From Gemmatimonadaceae bacterium (GTDB lineage: Bacteria; Gemmatimonadota; Gemmatimonadetes; Gemmatimonadales; Gemmatimonadaceae), in assembly GCA_019689955.1 (NCBI GenBank), contig JADGGM010000213.1:1-5982 (forward strand): a DNA stretch of 5,982 nt, written 5' to 3'. The translations under genes and the position numbers were made by a program. Below are positions 1-5,237 of this stretch, one piece after another. The first letter of the stretch is position 1; the number at the start of each line of letters is the position of its first letter. The notes beneath the pieces are model-generated. The model searched no databases. It was not told the origin of the DNA and saw nothing but the letters and a program-made list of their open reading frames with translations.

Positions 1-11
1 CGCGGACAGAG

Positions 12-28
12 CCGGGGACCGGCCCCGG
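12..28. repeat. Short GC-rich inverted repeat in the leader upstream of fabF
   Basis: The arms CCGGGG (12-17) and CCCCGG (23-28) are perfectly complementary around a 5-nt spacer. No T-run follows on either strand, so it is not a convincing intrinsic terminator. It may be the 3' end of an upstream transcription unit or simply chance in GC-rich DNA. The rest of positions 1-118 shows no gene I can support and no clear -10/-35 pair. Confidence 0.3.
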
Positions 29-118
29 AGATCGGCGGGCGGGATGCTGGGGAGCGGCGGGGCCGATCCCGAGCGGCGGTCCCCGGTTGCACGTACGACA
101 TCTTCACATCGGATCGAG

Positions 119-1366
119 ATGCTGCCACGACGTAGGCGAGTCGCCATTACCGGAATCGGTGCCATCACTCCCATCGGGATCGCGGTGCAGGGGCTGTGGA
201 CGGGGCTGCGCGCGCAGCGCTCCGCGGTCACGCTGGTCTCGCGCTTCGACCCGTCCCCGTTCCGCAGCCACGTCGCCGCGGAGGTGCGCGACTTCGACCC
301 GAACGACTTCCTGGAGCGCAAGCGCGCGAAGCGGCTCGATCGCTTCGGACAGTTCTCCGTGGCCGCGGCGCGCATGGCGATCGAGGACGCGGGGATCGAC
401 CTGGCCACGGAGGACCGCGAGCGCATCGGCGCCATGATGGGGACGGCGCTGGGTGGGGTCGGCTACGCCGAGGAGCAGTGCGGTGTGTATTATCGCGGCG
501 GCGTGCGCGACGTCGACCCGATCCTCGCGCTCACCGTGTTCGGCGGCGCGGCGAGCTGCAACATCGCGATCGAGCTCGGCGTGCAGGGGCCGAACAGCAC
601 GAACGCGATGAGCTGCGCCTCGGGGACGATCGCGGTGGGGGAAGGGTTCCGGCAGATCCGCGACGGCTACGCGGACGTGATGCTGTGCGGCGGTGCGGAA
701 GCGCCGCTCTGGCCGCTCTGCTACGGCGCGTTCGCGATCATCCGCGCCATGTCCACGCGCAACGACGACCCGGGGAGCGCCTCGCGCCCCTTCGACCGCG
801 ACCGCGACGGTTTCGTGATGGGGGAAGGCGCGGCGGTGCTGGTGCTCGAGGCGTACGACCGCGCGGTGGCGCGCGGGGCGCGGATCTACGGCGAGGTGCT
901 CGGCTTCGGGATGTCGAACGACGCGTATCACATGACCGCGCCGCGCCCCGATGGCTCGCAGGCCGCGCGGTCCATGCGCCGCGCGCTCGACGACGCGGGG
1001 GTGGAACCGCACGAGATCGCGTACGTGAACGCGCACGGGAGCTCCACCCCGCTCAATGACGCCACGGAGACGCTCGCGATCAAGCGCGTGTTCGGGGACC
1101 ATGCCTACCGCATCGCGGTGAGCGGCACCAAGGGGTACTACGGCCACGCGCTCGGCGCCAGCGGGGCGATCGAGGCGGCCATCTGCGCGCTCGCGCTGAC
1201 GAACGACTGGCTCCCCCCCACCGTGAACCTCGCCGCGCCCGACGACGGGTGCGACCTCGACTACATCCCGCGCGACGGGCGCGCGGCGGCGCCGGAGCTC
1301 CTCATGTCGAACTCGTTCGGGTTCGGCGGGATCAACGCCGCGCTCGTCTTGAAGAAGGCGAGCTGA
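119..1366 (+). CDS. fabF: Beta-ketoacyl-ACP synthase II (KAS II / FabF-type)
   Basis: This cytosolic condensing enzyme of type II fatty-acid synthesis should join malonyl-ACP to an acyl-enzyme thioester, releasing CO2 and lengthening the chain by two carbons. At 415 aa it is the normal FabF length. Numbered from the chosen ATG, the N-terminal core begins with RRVAITGIGAITPIG (about 6-20). The nucleophile is Cys166 in MSCASGT, and the two catalytic histidines are His306 in VNAHGSSTP and His343 in YYGHALGAS, with Lys338 just before. The C-terminal gating loop is NSFGFGG (398-404). The start at 119 was chosen over an in-frame ATG at 44 because family members begin a few residues before the TGIG strand, and the extra 25 residues look like translated leader. 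The ribosome site is weak (GGATCGAG, directly adjacent). No acpP or fabG is visible beside it. The GYYGH and GFGGIN motifs differ from E. coli FabF (SMTGH, GFGGTN), so it could be a KAS II paralogue used for a specialised lipid rather than the housekeeping enzyme. Confidence 0.93.
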   Translation: MLPRRRRVAITGIGAITPIGIAVQGLWTGLRAQRSAVTLVSRFDPSPFRSHVAAEVRDFDPNDFLERKRAKRLDRFGQFSVAAARMAIEDAGIDLATEDRERIGAMMGTALGGVGYAEEQCGVYYRGGVRDVDPILALTVFGGAASCNIAIELGVQGPNSTNAMSCASGTIAVGEGFRQIRDGYADVMLCGGAEAPLWPLCYGAFAIIRAMSTRNDDPGSASRPFDRDRDGFVMGEGAAVLVLEAYDRAVARGARIYGEVLGFGMSNDAYHMTAPRPDGSQAARSMRRALDDAGVEPHEIAYVNAHGSSTPLNDATETLAIKRVFGDHAYRIAVSGTKGYYGHALGASGAIEAAICALALTNDWLPPTVNLAAPDDGCDLDYIPRDGRAAAPELLMSNSFGFGGINAALVLKKAS

Positions 1367-2810
1367 CGGCCGGCGCCGGCGCGGGGAGCGGGGTCCGCAG
1401 CGCGCGCAGGAGGGCGCGCTGGATCCCGCGCTCGAGCGCACGCTCAGTGGTGAACGGGTGGTCGCGGCGCCACGCGGCGAGGTCGATCACGGTCTTCGCC
1501 ATCACCGGGTGCCCGCCGGCGCTCCCGTACGGCAGGAAGACCTGCCGCAGCCGGTCGCCGAGGCGCGCGTCGGGGGAGAGCGCGCGCGTGCTCATCGCGA
1601 GCTTCGAGCCGAACACGCCGGAGACCGCCGACACGCTGGCGCCGGCCATCCCGAGACAGAACTCCGCGAGCTGCGCGACGATGTGCTCCTGCTCCTCGGG
1701 GAGCTTGCCGAGGTGCACGTAGGCCAGCCCGTCCCGCACCTGCGCGCGCTGCAGCGCCTCGCCGAACCGCTTGAGCGCGAGCGGTGCGTACGACGGGTGC
1801 TGGATGCGCCGCAGCATCGCCTGGTCGGCGCGCGGGAAGAGGAGCGCGAACATCTGCAGGTCGTCGTCGCTCGCCGAGCGGGAGAGCGACTTGGTGTCGG
1901 TGATGATCCCGTAGAGGAGCGCGGTGGCGAGCGGGGTGGTGAGCGCGGCGCCGTTCTCGGCCAGGAGGTACTCCGCGGCCATCGTCGCGCTCGCGCCGAA
2001 CCACGTGCGCACGTCGCGGAAGCGCGCCCGGTACTCGCCCGTCTGCGGGTGGTGATCGACGACCGCCGCGACCTCCGGGAGCGCGGTGCCGAAGTACGGC
2101 GGCTGGACGTCGACGAGCACCAGCGGGGCGAACGACGGGAGCTGCCGTCGCGTGACGTGCCGGACGCGCACCCCGAGCTCGGCGATGAGGCGCTGGTTCT
2201 CGGGGCGGGTGATGTGCCCGCAGGTGATGATCGGGGCCTGGTCGGCGCGGTAGCCGAGCGCCACGCGCAGCGCGAGCGCGGACGCGATCGCGTCGGGGTC
2301 CGGGTCGTTCTGCACGAGGAACGCACACGACGACGCGCCGTGCAGCGCGCGCTTGAGCCCCCGCAGCCGCTTGCGCGCGGCGACGCGCCGCAGCACGACC
2401 TCGATCGCGTCGGCGAGCAGCTCTCCTTCGTTGATCCAGGTGACCCCGTTGCGCACGCGCGCGTGGCGCGCCCCGTCGCGCCGGTGGTCGATGAGGAGGA
2501 CCGACGGGAGCGGGAACGCCCGCGAGATCGCGCGGGCCACGCGCCGGGCGCGGTCGTCGTCCTCGAGGTCGACGACGGCGATCGTGTCCCCGGCGCCGAG
2601 CGGCGCGTACGTCGCCGGGTCCGTGGGGTCGCCGCGGAGCGGAGTGGACCATGACGGCGCGCGGCGCCCCTGGTCCACCCAGAGGTACACCGCACGCCCC
2701 GCGAGCGCACTCCGCCGCAGCGCCTTGAAGCGCTCCGGTTGGTCGGAGACGAAGAGGACCGCGATCTTGGCCCGGCTGGGCGCCGGCACTCGGCCGTGTC
2801 TTGCTTCCAC
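1332..2810 (-). CDS. DHH/DHHA1 family phosphoesterase with N-terminal RCK/TrkA-N-like domain
   Basis: This 492-aa predicted cytosolic metal-dependent phosphoesterase belongs to the superfamily of RecJ, NrnA nanoRNase and c-di-AMP phosphodiesterases. Residues about 14-125 look like an RCK/TrkA-N Rossmann domain (strand KIAVLFVSDQ, then GDPTDPATY at 60-68, and a strand ending LIDHR), but the glycine-rich nucleotide loop is not evident. The DHH domain follows: motif I NDPDPDAIAS (168-177), Asp234 in VLVDVQPP, the name motif VDHHP (Asp252-His253-His254), and Asp305 in GIITDTKS. The DHHA1 part ends with AGGHPVMAK (431-439, His434). Gln167 stands where many relatives have the motif I histidine. The start is a GTG at 2810. 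A second in-frame GTG at 2789 is also possible, since neither has a strong Shine-Dalgarno site. The gene is convergent with fabF, overlapping its 3' end by 35 bp, and divergent from the channel gene. The fold is secure, but the substrate (oligoribonucleotide, cyclic dinucleotide or other) cannot be told from sequence. Confidence 0.88.
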   Translation of the reverse strand: MEARHGRVPAPSRAKIAVLFVSDQPERFKALRRSALAGRAVYLWVDQGRRAPSWSTPLRGDPTDPATYAPLGAGDTIAVVDLEDDDRARRVARAISRAFPLPSVLLIDHRRDGARHARVRNGVTWINEGELLADAIEVVLRRVAARKRLRGLKRALHGASSCAFLVQNDPDPDAIASALALRVALGYRADQAPIITCGHITRPENQRLIAELGVRVRHVTRRQLPSFAPLVLVDVQPPYFGTALPEVAAVVDHHPQTGEYRARFRDVRTWFGASATMAAEYLLAENGAALTTPLATALLYGIITDTKSLSRSASDDDLQMFALLFPRADQAMLRRIQHPSYAPLALKRFGEALQRAQVRDGLAYVHLGKLPEEQEHIVAQLAEFCLGMAGASVSAVSGVFGSKLAMSTRALSPDARLGDRLRQVFLPYGSAGGHPVMAKTVIDLAAWRRDHPFTTERALERGIQRALLRALRTPLPAPAPAVSSPSSRRARR

Positions 2811-2829
2811 TGTCCAGTGCGTCTAGCTT
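2801..2829 (+). promoter_or_regulatory. Tentative sigma70-like promoter for the aquaporin gene
   Basis: TTGCTT (2801-2806) and TAGCTT (2824-2829) stand 17 bp apart, the usual -35/-10 spacing. This would put the transcript start about 25-30 nt before the ATG. Each hexamer matches the consensus at only about half of its positions. The location, in the only divergent gap of the window, is the main support. The -35 box would lie inside the first codons of the divergent DHH gene. Confidence 0.25.
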
Positions 2830-2850
2830 GGCGGCTGACTCGGCCCCTCT

Positions 2851-2856
2851 GGGAGG
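2851..2856 (+). promoter_or_regulatory. Strong Shine-Dalgarno site of the aquaporin gene
   Basis: GGGAGG lies 6 nt before the ATG at 2863. It is the clearest ribosome-binding site in the window and fixes the start of the channel gene. Confidence 0.8.
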
Positions 2857-2862
2857 CACGCT

Positions 2863-3570
2863 ATGCGAGACCCGCTGCGGCACTTCACTGCTGAGCTCAT
2901 CGGCACGTTTGCCCTCGTGTTCGTCGGAAGCGGTGCAATCCTCCTCTCGAAGGCGCCGGGGAGCACGATCGGGCTCGTCGAGATCGCCCTCGCCCACGGA
3001 CTCATTCTCAGCATCATGGTCACCGCCACGATGCGCATCTCAGGCCATCTCAACCCCGCGGTGACGCTTGGCTTCGTCGCGACCCAGCGTATTGGCGGAC
3101 TCATGGCCGGGATCTACATCGTCGCCCAGGTGCTCGGCGCCATCCTCGCCGCCTACGCGCTGAAAGCCCTGTTCCCCGCCGCCCTCTACGAGGCGGCTCG
3201 CGGCGGTGGCCAGTTCGTGGCGCTCGATGTCTCGTCCGCGCAAGCGTACCTCCTCGAAGGGATCGGCACGTTCTTCCTCGTCTTCGCCGTCTTCGGCACG
3301 GCCGTGGACCCCCGTGCACCCAAGGTGGGCGGGTGGGCCATCGGCCTCACCGTCGCGGCCGACATCCTCACCTTCGGCCCGCTCACCGGCGCCGCCGTGA
3401 ACCCCGCTCGCGCCCTTGGCCCAGCGGTCGCGAGCGGGATCTACGAGGGGCAGCTCATCTACTGGATCGGCCCCATCATTGGCGGCGTGCTGGCGGCCCT
3501 GGTGTACGAGCACCTGCTGATGCATCACGGCGTCGAGCCCGTGGAGCACGGACCCACCAAGCCGGTGTGA
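2863..3570 (+). CDS. MIP family channel (aquaporin/aquaglyceroporin-like)
   Basis: This 235-aa inner-membrane channel for water or small neutral solutes has the standard length for bacterial members. It has six predicted membrane helices (roughly residues 7-28, 36-56, 80-101, 126-147, 154-172 and 197-218) and two re-entrant half-helices. These carry the signature boxes HLNPAVTLG (Asn64-Pro65-Ala66) and AVNPARALG (Asn180-Pro181-Ala182). Aligning by eye to E. coli AqpZ, the four selectivity-filter positions are His45 (AqpZ Phe43), Ile168 (His174), Ala177 (Thr183) and Arg183 (Arg189). This set resembles plant tonoplast TIP channels more than AqpZ or GlpF, so ammonia, urea or peroxide permeation is possible. 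I therefore give no aqpZ symbol. A strong Shine-Dalgarno site supports the start. The C-terminal tail is short, polar and His-containing (HHGVEPVEHG). The gene is probably monocistronic: it is divergent from the DHH gene and ends 4 bp from the convergent ppa. Confidence 0.93.
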   Translation: MRDPLRHFTAELIGTFALVFVGSGAILLSKAPGSTIGLVEIALAHGLILSIMVTATMRISGHLNPAVTLGFVATQRIGGLMAGIYIVAQVLGAILAAYALKALFPAALYEAARGGGQFVALDVSSAQAYLLEGIGTFFLVFAVFGTAVDPRAPKVGGWAIGLTVAADILTFGPLTGAAVNPARALGPAVASGIYEGQLIYWIGPIIGGVLAALVYEHLLMHHGVEPVEHGPTKPV

Positions 3571-3575
3571 CGGCT
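3560..3575. repeat. Small inverted repeat at the convergent aquaporin/ppa junction
   Basis: AGCCG (3560-3564) and CGGCT (3571-3575) are perfectly complementary around a 6-nt loop. The loop holds the TGA stop of the channel gene (3568-3570), and the right arm touches the ppa stop. Being symmetric, it would fold in both transcripts and might help end transcription from either side. The stem is short and no T-run follows, so a terminator role is unproven. Confidence 0.3.
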
Positions 3576-4120
3576 CAGGGGCCCGAGACCACCATGTACT
3601 GCTCGTGGTACCGCTTGACGGAATCCATGATCACCTGCATCGCCACGTCGCTCTTCTCCCACCCTACGGTCTGGACGCGTTTCCCCTCCAGGTCCTTGTA
3701 GATGTGGAAGAAGTGCTCGACCTCCTTCAAGTAGTGCTGCGGGATGTCGGCGATGTCAAAGTACTCGTGGTAGAACGGGTCCTGGCTCGGGACCGCGAGG
3801 ATCTTGTAGTCCAGCTCGTTCCGGTCGAGCATCTTGAGCACGCCGATCGGGCGCGCGTCGATCTGGCAGCCGGGGAACGTCGGCTCGTTCAGGAGGACGA
3901 GCACGTCGCACGGGTCGTTGTCCTCGGCCAGGGTCCGCGGGATGAAGCCGTAGTCGCCGGGGTAGTGGACGGCAGAGTAGAGCACGCGGTCGAGCCGCAG
4001 GAGACCGGACTTCTTGTCGAGCTCGTACTTGTTGCGGCTCCCGCTCGGGATCTCGATGACCGCGGTGACTTCATCGGGGGCGTGCCGTCCGGGCGGGAGG
4101 TCGTGCCAGGGGTGAATCAC
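3575..4120 (-). CDS. ppa: Inorganic pyrophosphatase, family I (soluble)
   Basis: This cytosolic Mg2+-dependent enzyme hydrolyses pyrophosphate to two phosphates, pulling biosynthetic reactions that release PPi. At 181 aa it matches bacterial family I enzymes. Visible active-site elements are SRNKYELDK (28-36, Lys31 and Glu33), YPGDYGFI (53-60), the acidic signature [10 protein letters not shown] with Asp67, Asp69 and Asp72, then Asp99, Asp104 and Lys106 in the segment [11 protein letters not shown], and Tyr141-Lys142 in the YKDLEGK stretch. The start is a GTG at 4120 giving [11 protein letters not shown], which fits the family N-terminus. It overlaps the stop of the upstream reductase gene as GTGA, a classic coupled junction. 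A GGGAG lies 11 nt upstream, inside that gene. The frame stays open far upstream, but that extension runs through the reductase gene and is an artefact of GC-rich coding. It is the last gene of the hemB-akr-ppa run. Confidence 0.96.
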   Translation of the reverse strand: MIHPWHDLPPGRHAPDEVTAVIEIPSGSRNKYELDKKSGLLRLDRVLYSAVHYPGDYGFIPRTLAEDNDPCDVLVLLNEPTFPGCQIDARPIGVLKMLDRNELDYKILAVPSQDPFYHEYFDIADIPQHYLKEVEHFFHIYKDLEGKRVQTVGWEKSDVAMQVIMDSVKRYHEQYMVVSGP

Positions 4121-5184
4121 GAGGTCGCGCGCTCCCGGGCCACGCCCTGCGCGGCGCCCTCGCGGTGCATCGTGCCTTTGTAGACCATCGGTTCCTCGGT
4201 GACGCCGAAGTTGCGCGCGTGGAGCTCGGCCACGCGCTCGAGCTGCTCGGCCGAGAGGTCGGGGCAGTCGGAGGCCGCGGCGAACTCGTCGAGCTGCGCC
4301 GTGTCGTAGATGTTGGGCAACGTGGTCACCACGCGCGGCTCGGCGAGCAGCCACTTGAGCGCCGCCTGGCCGAGGGTCATCTGCGTGGTGAGGAAGTCGA
4401 GCGTACGGATCTTCTGCAGGCCGTTCACGAGCCACGAGCGCGGGCGGTGGCGCCGGTGGTCGTTCGGCGGGAAGACCGTGTCCTCGGTGTAACGCCCCTC
4501 GAGCATCCCCGACGCGTGCGTGACGCGGATGTTGAAGCAGCAGTTCGGCGCATGCTGCTTCGCCGCCTCGATCATCGCGGTCCCCGGGTGCTGCTCGAGG
4601 ATGTTCCAGATCATCTGGATCGTGTTGATGTCGCGCTCGCGCTCGACCAGCTCCACCGCCTCGTAGAGCCACCCGATCGCCGGACCGAACGCCGCGCCCC
4701 ACGCGCGCACCTTCCCCTCGCGCACCAGCGCGCGCAGCGTCTCCCAGATCTCCGGATTGCGCACGTGCTCCATCTTCACGTTGTGAAGCTGGAGCACGTC
4801 GATATAGTCGGTCTCCAGCCGCTCGAGGCACCGGTCGACCGCCATGCGGAGGAACGGCGCGTCGAAGCGCTGCGGGAGCTCGCTCTGCCCGCGGCGCGCG
4901 CGCGCGGCGGACTCGTCGTAGATGTCGTAGCCCACCTTCGTGGCATAGACCACGCGGTCGCGCATCCCGCGGAAGGCGCGCGCGAGCTGGCGCTCCGCGC
5001 GGCCGTTGCCGTACGCGTCGGCGGCATCGAAGAAGGTGATGCCGTGCTCGTCGTACGCGCGGCGCAGCATGGCGACCGCTTCGTCGTCGCTCTTCTCCCC
5101 CCACCAGCCGGTGGAGAGCGTCCACACACCAAAACCGATCTCACTCACGGCGAGATCGGTACCCGGAAACGTGCGATAGCGCAT
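4117..5184 (-). CDS. Aldo/keto reductase
   Basis: This 355-aa cytosolic (beta/alpha)8-barrel oxidoreductase should use NAD(P)H to reduce an aldehyde or ketone, or run in reverse; the substrate is unknown. The catalytic tetrad of the superfamily is complete: Asp53 and Tyr58 in [11 protein letters not shown], Lys83 in VYATKVG, and His134 in DVLQLHN. The N-terminus ([19 protein letters not shown]) is typical of AKRs related to plant-auxin-type and L-glyceraldehyde reductases. The usual cofactor-phosphate motif late in the barrel (PGAR.PEQL in many relatives) reads PNIYDTAQL (290-298), with Tyr293 in place of Arg/Ser, so cofactor preference may be unusual. A short polar extension follows residue 330. 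The ATG at 5184 has AGAGGA 7 nt upstream. The gene sits 39 nt behind hemB and overlaps ppa by 4 nt, so the three are probably co-transcribed. Family is certain, specific activity is not. Confidence 0.93.
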   Translation of the reverse strand: MRYRTFPGTDLAVSEIGFGVWTLSTGWWGEKSDDEAVAMLRRAYDEHGITFFDAADAYGNGRAERQLARAFRGMRDRVVYATKVGYDIYDESAARARRGQSELPQRFDAPFLRMAVDRCLERLETDYIDVLQLHNVKMEHVRNPEIWETLRALVREGKVRAWGAAFGPAIGWLYEAVELVERERDINTIQMIWNILEQHPGTAMIEAAKQHAPNCCFNIRVTHASGMLEGRYTEDTVFPPNDHRRHRPRSWLVNGLQKIRTLDFLTTQMTLGQAALKWLLAEPRVVTTLPNIYDTAQLDEFAAASDCPDLSAEQLERVAELHARNFGVTEEPMVYKGTMHREGAAQGVARERATS

Positions 5185-5191
5185 CGTTCGA

Positions 5192-5197
5192 TCCTCT
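5192..5197 (-). promoter_or_regulatory. Shine-Dalgarno site of the aldo/keto reductase gene
   Basis: On the minus strand AGAGGA stands 7 nt before the ATG at 5184. This gives the reductase its own ribosome entry after hemB and supports the chosen start. Confidence 0.7.
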
Positions 5198-5214
5198 CGC
5201 AGGGAAACTCGTCG

Positions 5215-5237
5215 GGCGCCGCGCTACCCGCGGCGCC
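5215..5237 (-). repeat. 9-bp GC hairpin around the hemB stop codon
   Basis: GGCGCCGCG (5215-5223) and CGCGGCGCC (5229-5237) are perfect complements. The 5-nt loop (5224-5228; GGTAG on the transcript strand) contains the TAG stop of hemB. The stem is all G-C and would be very stable in the mRNA. Only a short TTT follows downstream, about 8 nt after the stem, so it is at best a weak intrinsic terminator. It could instead act as a partial attenuator or a barrier to 3' exonuclease between hemB and the reductase gene. The right arm also encodes the Arg-rich HemB C-terminus. Confidence 0.55.

Noticed and set aside
52..79. Direct repeat GAGCGGCGG (52-60 and 71-79) upstream of fabF
   Set aside because: Nine bases of pure GC-rich sequence repeated at 19-bp spacing is plausible by chance here, and there is no promoter to relate it to.
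44..118. N-terminal extension of FabF from the ATG at 44
   Set aside because: The extra 25 residues have no counterpart in the family. The ATG at 119 places the first beta-strand where expected.
1324..1340. CGGCG/CGCCG inverted repeat around the DHH stop codon
   Set aside because: It is explained by codons of the conserved FGGINA segment of FabF. A 5-bp stem is weak, so it is noted only as a parallel to the hemB hairpin.
1369..1380. Palindrome GCCGGCGCCGGC just after the fabF stop as a terminator
   Set aside because: It leaves at most a 4-bp stem with a 4-nt loop, has no T-run, and is the coding sequence of an Ala-Pro stretch of the DHH protein.
104..1441. 445-aa minus-strand open frame opposite fabF
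   Set aside because: Arg/Ala/His-rich composition without recognisable motifs. It lies antisense to a certain FabF gene and is typical of spurious open frames in GC-rich DNA.
1458..2654. 398-aa plus-strand open frame opposite the DHH gene
   Set aside because: No domain signature, and Arg/Glu/Val-rich composition mirrors the complementary codons of the DHH gene.
1444..2997. 517-aa minus-strand frame overlapping the DHH gene and the divergent spacer
   Set aside because: Runs out of frame through the DHH gene and antisense into the aquaporin gene, with low-complexity Arg/Ala/Pro composition.
4121..5125. Continuous open frame extending ppa upstream to 516 aa, as if a fusion protein
   Set aside because: The extension is a different frame of the well-supported aldo/keto reductase gene and is Arg/Ala-rich nonsense. 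The GTG at 4120 gives the normal pyrophosphatase N-terminus.
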